Part shown: positions 1-5,362 of the stretch, piece by piece | How positions within the stretch are numbered: position 1 is the first letter of the stretch | Layout: each line of letters begins with the position of its first letter | Origin: an uncultured Clostridia bacterium | GTDB taxonomy: Bacteria > Bacillota > Clostridia > Oscillospirales > Ruminococcaceae | Length of the DNA: 10,124 bases | Direction: 5' to 3' | NCBI GenBank assembly: GCA_947177695.1 | Contig: CAMWVO010000036.1 | Span: 1-10,124, forward strand | The notes under the pieces: generated by a model | The model's input: the letters and a program-made list of their open reading frames with translations, nothing else | What the model was told of the DNA's origin: nothing | The model's database searches: none | Made by a program: the position numbers and the translations under genes

Positions 1-18
1 CGCCCTTTGGAAACCTCG

Positions 19-65
19 CCAGCTGTGCTCAGCTGGACCAGCTTTAGTCGGCGGCTTCGCCGCCT
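19..65. repeat. Intergenic hairpin pair: CCAGCTG dyad and GGCGGC dyad
   Basis: Two dyads lie side by side downstream of htpG. CCAGCTG-TGCT-CAGCTGG (19-36) is a perfect 7-bp stem with a 4-nt loop. GGCGGC-TTC-GCCGCC (50-64) is a perfect 6-bp stem that can be extended by CTTTAG at 42-47 pairing with CTAAAG around 64-69, with a small bulge. Read on the plus strand the second hairpin is followed by a loosely T-rich stretch (GGTCTTTTAGTTTT), so it could terminate a plus-strand gene left of the window. Read on the minus strand, after htpG, no T-run follows. A near-identical palindrome occurs at the right end of the window, which suggests a dispersed intergenic repeat. Confidence 0.6.
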
Positions 66-91
66 AAAGGTCTTTTAGTTTTGCCTTGATT

Positions 92-2002
92 TTACTGCTT
101 ATCCGTCATCAGGTCGCAAAGCAGCTCCGACAATGCAAGAGGGTCTTCCACGGGCATTCCCTCTATAAGCAGAGCCTGTGCATAAAGTATCTTTCCGTAT
201 GCCGCAAGCTTGTTCTTATCGGTCTCGTTAAGCTTCTGCAATGTCTTGAAAATATCATGGTTCGGGTTGATCTCCAGTACCTTTTCCGCCTTTACGTTAT
301 GCTCGTTTCCGGGCATTGAAGCAAAGGTTTTCTCCATGTCAAGAGATATCTGTCCCTCATTGGTAAGACAGCAGGGGTGTGTTTTAAGACGCTCGGAAAG
401 TCTTACCTCCCTGACCTTGTCCCCCAGCGCTTCCTTGATACAGGAGAACATATCCTTGCTGTCCTCGGCAAGCTTCTTGGTCTCCTCTTTCTCCTCGGGG
501 GTTTCTATATCCAGATCGGAAGCCGATACTGACTTGAACTGCTTCTCCTCATAGTTCATCAGCATCTGTACCGCAAACTCGTCCACGCTTTCGGTAAGGT
601 ACAGTATCTCGTATCCCTTGTCCTTTATGACCTCGGTCTGAGGCAGGCAGTCAATCTGTGCAACGCTTTCTCCCGCGGCGTAGTAAATGTACTTCTGATC
701 CTCTTTCATGCGGGACACATACTCGTCCAGCGTAACAAGCTTTTTCTCAAAGGAGCTGTGGAACATAAGCAGGTCTTTAAGCAGTTCCTTGTTCGCGCCG
801 TAGCCGTTGTAGACTCCGAACTTTATCTGCAAGCCGAACGCTTTCCAGAACTTTTCGTACTTTTCGCGCTCGTTGGTAAGCATCTTTTTCAGCTCGTTCT
901 TGACCGTTCTTTCAAGAGACTTTGCAATAAGCTTGAGCTGTCTGTCGTGCTGAAGCATTTCACGGGAGATGTTCAGCGACAGATCCTGAGAGTCCGCAAG
1001 ACCCTTTACAAATGAGAAGTGGTCGGGAAGCAGGTCGCCGCACTTGTCCATGATAAGCACTCCGCTAGAGAAAAGCTGCAAGCCCTTTTCGTACTCCTTT
1101 GTATAGTAGTCCATAGGAGCCTGAGAGGGGATATAGAGCAGCGCGTCATAGGTGGCAGTACCTTCCGCCTTTGCGTGGATATGTGCAAGGGGCTCGTTAT
1201 AGTCGTAGAATTTCTCGCGGTAGAACTTGTTGTACTCCTCATCGGTGATCTCGCTTTTGTTTTTGCGCCAGAGGGGTACCATGCTGTTGAGGGTCTCCAC
1301 CGCGGTGTGAGTTTCATACTCGGGAGGAATGTCGTCCGTGCCCGTGCCCTCTTTTAGGTGGTCGTGCTCCATTTCCATTTTAATGGGGAAACGGATATAG
1401 TCGGAATATTTCTTTACCAGCGATTTAAGCTTCCACTGCATAAGGTAATCGCTGTAGTTTTCGTCGTCGGTATCGTCCTTTAGGGTAAGGGTTATCTCGG
1501 TGCCTACGCTGTCCTTTTCGCATTCCTCAATGGTGTATCCGTCCACACCGCTTGACTTCCAAAGGTACGCCTTATCCGAGCCGTATGCCTTTGAACGTAC
1601 TTCAACTTCTTTCGCAACCATAAATGCCGAGTAGAAGCCCACGCCGAACTGTCCGATAATGTCGATATCGTCAGCACCGCCGTTTTCGTTCTTGAACGCA
1701 AGGGAGCCGCTGTTTGCGATAGTACCCAGATTATTTTCCAGCTCCTCGGCGGTCATGCCTATGCCGTTGTCGGTGATCTTAAGTACGCCGTTGTCCTTGT
1801 CGGCTTCAATATAGATCTGGAAATCGTCCTTTTTCAGACCCACGCCGTCATCGGTCAGGGACTTAAAGTACAGCTTGTCTATAGCGTCGCTGGCGTTGGA
1901 GATAAGCTCCCTGAGAAAAATTTCCTTGTGAGTGTAGATAGAGTTGATCATCATATCCAGCAGACGTTTGGATTCCGCTTTGAACTGTTTTGCTTCCGCC
2001 AT
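92..2002 (-). CDS. htpG: Chaperone protein HtpG (bacterial Hsp90)
   Basis: ATP-dependent Hsp90 chaperone of the cytosol, 636 residues, a normal length for bacterial HtpG. The N-terminal GHKL ATPase domain shows the ATP-binding motifs in order: [12 protein letters not shown] (about residues 29-40, with the catalytic Glu and the Mg-binding Asn), DNGIGM (78-83) and [11 protein letters not shown] (117-127). The middle domain carries the conserved NISREMLQ segment, whose Arg contacts the ATP phosphate in this family. A C-terminal dimerisation domain follows, without the eukaryotic MEEVD tail. An ATG exists three codons upstream (2009-2011), but it abuts the AAAGGA ribosome site with no spacing. 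The ATG at 2000-2002 has 9 nt spacing and gives the usual MAEAKQF-type N-terminus, so I chose it. The gene has its own promoter and CIRCE operators, so HrcA control is expected. It appears monocistronic. Confidence 0.97.
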   Translation of the reverse strand: MAEAKQFKAESKRLLDMMINSIYTHKEIFLRELISNASDAIDKLYFKSLTDDGVGLKKDDFQIYIEADKDNGVLKITDNGIGMTAEELENNLGTIANSGSLAFKNENGGADDIDIIGQFGVGFYSAFMVAKEVEVRSKAYGSDKAYLWKSSGVDGYTIEECEKDSVGTEITLTLKDDTDDENYSDYLMQWKLKSLVKKYSDYIRFPIKMEMEHDHLKEGTGTDDIPPEYETHTAVETLNSMVPLWRKNKSEITDEEYNKFYREKFYDYNEPLAHIHAKAEGTATYDALLYIPSQAPMDYYTKEYEKGLQLFSSGVLIMDKCGDLLPDHFSFVKGLADSQDLSLNISREMLQHDRQLKLIAKSLERTVKNELKKMLTNEREKYEKFWKAFGLQIKFGVYNGYGANKELLKDLLMFHSSFEKKLVTLDEYVSRMKEDQKYIYYAAGESVAQIDCLPQTEVIKDKGYEILYLTESVDEFAVQMLMNYEEKQFKSVSASDLDIETPEEKEETKKLAEDSKDMFSCIKEALGDKVREVRLSERLKTHPCCLTNEGQISLDMEKTFASMPGNEHNVKAEKVLEINPNHDIFKTLQKLNETDKNKLAAYGKILYAQALLIEGMPVEDPLALSELLCDLMTDKQ

Positions 2003-2032
2003 TTGAAACATTCCTTTCGTATCTATGATAAA

Positions 2033-2059
2033 TTAGCACTTTAAGGTTGAAAGTGTTAG
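2033..2059. promoter_or_regulatory. Second, degenerate CIRCE-like operator
   Basis: TTAGCACTT-N9-AAGTGTTAG keeps CIRCE geometry (9-9-9). The left arm matches the consensus at 8 of 9 positions and the right arm at 6 of 9; the arms pair with each other at 7 of 9. It overlaps the perfect CIRCE by 4 bp, putting the two centres 23 bp apart, about two helical turns. Binding by HrcA is inferred. Confidence 0.55.
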
Positions 2060-2082
2060 CACTCATTCTCTTTGAGTGCTAA
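2056..2082. promoter_or_regulatory. CIRCE operator (HrcA binding site), perfect copy
   Basis: TTAGCACTC-N9-GAGTGCTAA matches the CIRCE consensus exactly in both arms and in spacer length. CIRCE is the operator of the heat-shock repressor HrcA, normally found at groESL and dnaK operons. It starts about 4 bp after the -10 box of the htpG promoter, so it covers the expected transcription start and lies in the transcribed leader. Confidence 0.97.
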
Positions 2083-2086
2083 CTAC

Positions 2087-2115
2087 AGTATATACCATTA
2101 CCGTGATAATTTCAA
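2087..2115 (-). promoter_or_regulatory. Vegetative promoter of htpG
   Basis: On the minus strand: -35 TTGAAA (2110-2115), a 17-bp spacer, -10 TATACT (2087-2092). This is a near-consensus housekeeping sigma-factor promoter. Transcription should start near 2080, inside the CIRCE, giving a leader of about 78 nt. Confidence 0.88.
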
Positions 2116-2149
2116 GGGGGAAAAGAAAATGTTTACAGTTTGTACATAA

Positions 2150-2377
2150 TCAGCGTGTCTTTTTCGGATACGGCTTTTTAACAAGCGTCCGACCGAGGAT
2201 ATAGTCTGTGGACGTGCCGTAATAGTCCGCAAGCCTGATAAGGTGCTCTATGGGTATGTTCTGAAAGCCCCGCTCGTACCGGGAATAGACCGTCTGCTGT
2301 ATCCCAAGCAGCTCGCTTATCTGCTTCTGGGTCATGTCCATGTCCTCCCGCAGGTCTCTTAATCGTTGAAAATACAT
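2150..2377 (-). CDS. Small XRE/Cro-CI family transcriptional regulator
   Basis: A 75-residue protein that is almost entirely one HTH_3 (Cro/CI, XRE) DNA-binding domain. The helix-turn-helix runs from about residue 14 to 37 (MTQKQISELLGIQQTVYSRY), followed by the family's typical EHLIRLADYYGTSTDYILGRT segment and a short basic tail (KKPYPKKTR). There is no ligand or dimerisation domain. The start is supported by GGGAG nine bases before the ATG. It is divergent from the secreted-protein gene at 2495, and the 117-bp gap holds inverted repeats reaching both ribosome sites, so I infer autoregulation and control of the neighbour. No terminator separates it from the htpG promoter. Its exact target and signal cannot be read from sequence. 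Confidence 0.9.
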   Translation of the reverse strand: MYFQRLRDLREDMDMTQKQISELLGIQQTVYSRYERGFQNIPIEHLIRLADYYGTSTDYILGRTLVKKPYPKKTR

Positions 2378-2386
2378 AAAAAGCAG

Positions 2387-2413
2387 CTCCCGTTTTAGTA
2401 CTTTTATGTACTT
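2387..2413. promoter_or_regulatory. Left operator-like repeat cluster of the divergent region
   Basis: CTCCCGTTTT (2387-2396) and TTTTAGTACTT (2393-2403) are followed by TGTACTT (2407-2413), which repeats AGTACTT (2397-2403) with a 10-bp period, one helical turn. The cluster lies between the regulator's start codon and the -35 box of the opposite promoter and overlaps that box by 2 bp. It is the mirror image of the right-hand cluster. Binding by the adjacent XRE protein is inferred. Confidence 0.5.
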
Positions 2414-2440
2414 GACAATACCATAGTTATATGCTAAAAT
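2412..2440 (+). promoter_or_regulatory. Vegetative promoter of the secreted-protein gene
   Basis: A perfect -35 TTGACA (2412-2417), a 17-bp spacer and -10 TAAAAT (2435-2440). The start is expected near 2447, leaving a leader of about 48 nt that contains the right-hand operator-like palindromes. Confidence 0.85.
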
Positions 2441-2453
2441 GATGTTGTTAGAA
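2426..2453 (-). promoter_or_regulatory. Candidate weak promoter of the XRE gene
   Basis: On the minus strand: TTCTAA (2448-2453), a 16-bp spacer, TATAAC (2426-2431). The -10 is good but the -35 is poor. It faces and overlaps the secreted-protein promoter, so the two would compete. Other -10 choices are possible. Confidence 0.35.
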
Positions 2454-2486
2454 CTTATAAGTACTAAAATCGTTTTAAAACGGGAG
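2453..2486. promoter_or_regulatory. Right operator-like palindrome cluster
   Basis: It holds a perfect 10-bp palindrome ACTTATAAGT (2453-2462), AAGTACTAAAA (2459-2469; exact inverted copy of 2393-2403), a perfect 12-bp palindrome CGTTTTAAAACG (2471-2482) and AAAACGGGAG (2477-2486; exact inverted copy of 2387-2396). The cluster runs from just past the expected transcription start to the ribosome site, where a bound repressor would block the plus-strand promoter. Part of the match (GGGAG) reflects the shared ribosome-site sequence. Confidence 0.5.
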
Positions 2487-2494
2487 GAATTTTT

Positions 2495-3160
2495 ATGAAA
2501 TTAAAAAGAATAGCGGCAGCGATACTGGCTGCGGCAATGCTTGTTCTGACGGCGGCAACGGTTTCTGCGGACAGCATTTTCGATACCGCCAAAAATATTG
2601 ACAGCGGCAAAAAGGTGAGCAAAACACTGAACGACGACCAATCCATGAGCTACAAGATCACACCGACCGAAAAGGGAACGGCAACCGTAAAAGTAACTGC
2701 GAAAACAAATTACTTCAAGTTTTATGTTTATGACAAGGACGGCAGCGATGTAGACTACGATGAGGACATTAAACAGGGCTGGACAACTGCGGGCGACCAT
2801 TTTTGGGACTCCAAAACAGAATGCTATGTCGGCACTTTCAGCTTTGATGTAAAAGCAAACAAAACCTACTATGTACAGATAAAGCGCGGCAGCTTCCAAA
2901 GAGGCAGCGGCAAATTTGAAGCTTCTTTCAAGTACCCCTCCGGAGAGGTCGAGCAAACCGCACTTATGACCCTTAATCTCAAAAAGGGAGACACTGTTCA
3001 GCTGGGAGCAAACGGCGACAACGCTTCATGGAAAAGCTCTCAAAAGTCGGTAGCGACAGTTTCCGGCAGCGGACTTGTGACCGCTGTCAAAAAGGGTAAG
3101 ACCGTTATCACCCTTAAATGCGGCTCCAAAAAGCAGGAGATCGAAATTGTCGTAGAGTAA
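2495..3160 (+). CDS. Small secreted protein with PPC-like and Big_2 domains
   Basis: A 221-residue exported protein. Residues 1-25 form a clear Sec signal peptide (KLKR, then an Ala/Leu-rich core, with cleavage likely after VSA). Residues about 28-148 resemble a bacterial pre-peptidase C-terminal (PPC) beta-sandwich: NDDQSMSYKITPTEKGTATVKV, FKFYVYDKDG and KTYYVQIKRG fit its strands. Residues about 155-221 are a bacterial Ig-like group 2 (Big_2) domain (LKKGDTVQLGA, SVATVSGSGLVTAVKKGKTVITLKCG). There is no LPXTG, lipobox, SLH or transmembrane anchor, so it is released or held non-covalently. No catalytic motif is visible; a binding or adhesive role is inferred from domain type only. GGGAGGA sits about 7 nt before the ATG. 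It is transcribed alone, divergent from the XRE regulator, and ends in a strong terminator. Confidence 0.88.
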   Translation: MKLKRIAAAILAAAMLVLTAATVSADSIFDTAKNIDSGKKVSKTLNDDQSMSYKITPTEKGTATVKVTAKTNYFKFYVYDKDGSDVDYDEDIKQGWTTAGDHFWDSKTECYVGTFSFDVKANKTYYVQIKRGSFQRGSGKFEASFKYPSGEVEQTALMTLNLKKGDTVQLGANGDNASWKSSQKSVATVSGSGLVTAVKKGKTVITLKCGSKKQEIEIVVE

Positions 3161-3164
3161 AACT

Positions 3165-3210
3165 AACAGCGGGATATCAGGGCTGTCCGCCCGATATCCC
3201 GCTGTTTTAT
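3165..3210. terminator. Bidirectional intrinsic terminator
   Basis: A 14-bp perfect stem AACAGCGGGATATC (3165-3178) / GATATCCCGCTGTT (3193-3206) encloses an inner GGGC/GCCC stem. Plus-strand transcripts meet a TTTTATTTAT tail; minus-strand transcripts read AGTTTTA after the stem. It serves the secreted-protein gene and the convergent phosphoglucomutase gene. Confidence 0.92.
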
Positions 3211-3238
3211 TTATGTCGTTTTTCTCAGATTTCAGACC

Positions 3239-4960
3239 TTAGAAGCCCAGTATTTTCTGGAAGTCCGCGGAAATCTTAGCTTCGAGAGCCTCCGAGTCAG
3301 CCTTGACCGCTCCCGTGGTGGTGTAGTAAGCCTTGATCTTAGGCTCTGTACCAGACGGACGGATTATTACCGAAGCTCCGCCCTCCAGCGCAAACGCGAG
3401 AACGTCCGACTTGGGCAGGGTAAGCTTGGTCTTTGCACCGGTAGTGCAGTCGGTGGAATTGCTGTCAAGATAGTCGTCGAAGCGGATAACGGAAAGTCCG
3501 CCGATCTCCTTGGGTGTCTCGGTGCGGAGCATTGTCATAAGCTCCTTCATCTTCTGCATACCGCTTGCGCCCTCGCAGGTAAAGGACTTCTGCGTATGGG
3601 TGTAAACGCCGTACTTCTTGTACATATTCTCTCTTGCCTGAAGCAGGGAGATACCCTTTGTGCGGTAGAATGCCGCCATTTCGCAGATAAGCATTGAAGC
3701 CACAACAGCGTCCTTGTCGCGGACATAGGAACCCGCCAGATAGCCGTAGCTTTCCTCGAAGCCGAATACGTAGCGGTTCTCCTCGCCCTTAGCCTCTAAG
3801 AAACCGATCTGCTCGCCGATAAATTTAAAGCCTGTGAGTACTTCAACGATCTTAACACCGTACTCCTTGGCGATAGCCTTTGTGATGTCGGTGGTAACGA
3901 TAGTCTTTACCGCGATTGGATCCTCGGGCATTGTACCCAGCTTAGTCCTCTCGGAGCAGACATATTCAAGAAGCATTGCTCCCACTTCGTTGCCCGTAAA
4001 GAGAACGTATCCTCCCTTTCCGTCGGGAACTGCGATTCCCACGCGGTCGGCGTCGGGGTCGGTAGCAAGAAGCAGGTCGGGCTTAACGGTATCACAAAGC
4101 TTCAGACCCAGCGCAAGAGCCTCCTTGATCTCGGGGTTGGGGAAAGGACAGGTTGTGAAGTTTCCGTTGGGGTACTCCTGTTCGGGAACAACGGTAACGT
4201 CGGTAATGCCGATCTTTTTCAGTATCATGCGGACAGGCTTGTTTCCTGTACCGTTAAGGGGAGTATAAACGACTTTGAGACCGCTTGTTGCGCAAAGGTC
4301 TGTATGGATACCCTGCTCGGCAACCTTGTCGATATAAGAGGTTATTACCTCCTGAGGAATGTACTCGATAGTGCCGTCCTCAAGACCCTTTTCAAAAGGA
4401 ATGACCTTTGCTCCTCCGAACATGGGGACTTTGTTGATGTTTTGCAGCACGATCTCGGCAGCGCCTAAAGTAAGCTGACAGCCGTCCGAGCCGTAAACCT
4501 TGTAGCCGTTATACTTGGCAGGGTTATGGCTTGCGGTAACAACGATACCCGCGCTGCACTTAAGAGTTCTTACAGCATAGGAAAGCATAGGGGTAGGCAT
4601 AAGCTCGCTGTAGATGTGTACTTTAATGCCGTTTGCAGCAAGAACAGCGGCGGCTTCCTTGGCGAAAACGTCGGACTTGATACGGCTGTCGTAAGCGATA
4701 GCAACAGACGGATTTGCGGGGAAAGCTTCGTTTACATAATCTGCAAGACCCTGTGTGGCTCTGCGGATAGTATAGATGTTCATTCTGTATGAGCCTGCGC
4801 CGATAACGCCGCGCAGACCGCCCGTGCCGAATTCAAGGTCGCGGTAGAATCTGTCCGTTATCGCGTCGGCATCGCCGGCGATTGATTTAAGCTCGGTCTG
4901 AAGATCGGGATCGTCGGTGGCTTTTTCGCACCAAAGGGAGTAAAGCTCTGTTTCGTTCAT
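3239..4960 (-). CDS. pgcA: Phospho-sugar mutase (phosphoglucomutase / phosphomannomutase, PgcA-like)
   Basis: Alpha-D-phosphohexomutase, 573 residues, the length of the Bacillus PgcA-type enzymes. It interconverts glucose-1-phosphate and glucose-6-phosphate (often mannose phosphates as well), feeding glycolysis, glycogen and cell-envelope sugar nucleotides in the cytosol. All four family signatures are present: the phosphoserine loop TASHNP with catalytic Ser at residue 144, the Mg-binding DPDADR (301-306), the sugar-specificity loop GFEESYGY (400-407) and the phosphate-binding RPSGTEPK (534-541). An in-frame ATG at 4973-4975 lies upstream of the ribosome site, whereas the ATG at 4958-4960 has GGAGG 8 nt before it, so the shorter form is chosen. 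It has its own promoter and looks monocistronic. Substrate preference between glucose and mannose phosphates cannot be settled from sequence; the symbol is by similarity. Confidence 0.93.
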   Translation of the reverse strand: MNETELYSLWCEKATDDPDLQTELKSIAGDADAITDRFYRDLEFGTGGLRGVIGAGSYRMNIYTIRRATQGLADYVNEAFPANPSVAIAYDSRIKSDVFAKEAAAVLAANGIKVHIYSELMPTPMLSYAVRTLKCSAGIVVTASHNPAKYNGYKVYGSDGCQLTLGAAEIVLQNINKVPMFGGAKVIPFEKGLEDGTIEYIPQEVITSYIDKVAEQGIHTDLCATSGLKVVYTPLNGTGNKPVRMILKKIGITDVTVVPEQEYPNGNFTTCPFPNPEIKEALALGLKLCDTVKPDLLLATDPDADRVGIAVPDGKGGYVLFTGNEVGAMLLEYVCSERTKLGTMPEDPIAVKTIVTTDITKAIAKEYGVKIVEVLTGFKFIGEQIGFLEAKGEENRYVFGFEESYGYLAGSYVRDKDAVVASMLICEMAAFYRTKGISLLQARENMYKKYGVYTHTQKSFTCEGASGMQKMKELMTMLRTETPKEIGGLSVIRFDDYLDSNSTDCTTGAKTKLTLPKSDVLAFALEGGASVIIRPSGTEPKIKAYYTTTGAVKADSEALEAKISADFQKILGF

Positions 4961-5066
4961 AATAATAACCTCCATATCCGTATTCGGTCAGGACTTGGCT
5001 GACTGCTTCGGTTTATTTTGCCGCATGGCATAATATCCGCGGCGGAACACTTTGTAATATAATTAC

Positions 5067-5095
5067 AGTATAGCATAAAAAATTCCTTTTGAAAA
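5067..5095 (-). promoter_or_regulatory. Extended -10 promoter of the phosphoglucomutase gene
   Basis: On the minus strand: TTTTCA (5090-5095), a 17-bp spacer, TATACT (5067-5072) preceded by TGC, an extended -10. It predicts a leader of about 100 nt. An AT-rich tract with AGTTGTAAAA (5111-5120) lies upstream, as at the secG promoter. Confidence 0.75.
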
Positions 5096-5250
5096 TAGGT
5101 TTTAAAAATTTTTTACAACTATTTCCCATAGGCGTAACGGTTTCCGGCGCGCACCGTCTGATAACGGAAATGCCATGCGTAAAGCCTGCAAACAGTTATG
5201 CGGTTTTGTCAAAAAATTATCATATTGTTTTTTAATAAAGTTTGAAAAAA
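5096..5250. other. Central part of the 400-bp intergenic region, no gene seen
   Basis: Between the two divergent promoters I find no ORF with a ribosome site, tRNA or recognisable riboswitch. The left part (5096-5120) is an AT-rich tract likely belonging to the phosphoglucomutase promoter. Positions 5130-5205 are mixed-GC with a small TTTCCG/CGGAAA dyad (around 5142-5169). Positions 5210-5250 are AT-rich upstream DNA of the plus-strand promoter. Confidence 0.5.
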
Positions 5251-5253
5251 CTC

Positions 5254-5289
5254 TTTACTTTTGCTTGATAATATGGTATTATGTATAGT
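5254..5289 (+). promoter_or_regulatory. Promoter region of the phosphodiesterase gene, two overlapping candidates
   Basis: Candidate one: TTTACT (5254-5259), 17 bp, TATTAT (5277-5282). Candidate two: TTGCTT (5261-5266), 17 bp, TATAGT (5284-5289). Both have ideal spacing and moderate boxes. Either gives a leader of about 67-74 nt. No c-di-GMP riboswitch is recognisable in that leader. Confidence 0.6.
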
Positions 5290-5362
5290 AAAGAATGGAA
5301 AAACTAAACGCCTTTTGGCTGTTTCATATAAATTTTGAACCGTAAAGGGGGGTGAACATCGG

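Noticed and set aside
2009..2011. Upstream ATG as the htpG start
   Set aside because: It directly abuts the AAAGGA ribosome site, leaving no spacing, and adds three residues unlike the usual HtpG N-terminus.
5022..5179. 10-bp inverted repeat CGCATGGCAT (5022-5031) / ATGCCATGCG (5170-5179)
   Set aside because: The arms are about 140 bp apart, on either side of a promoter, with no supporting structure; an inverted 10-mer in 400 bp is not very unlikely by chance.
5122..5215. Possible c-di-GMP riboswitch upstream of the phosphodiesterase gene (a GCGTAAAGCC word recalls the GEMM core)
   Set aside because: The other conserved GEMM blocks and the closing stems are missing, and the segment lies upstream of the predicted promoter, so it would not be transcribed with the gene.
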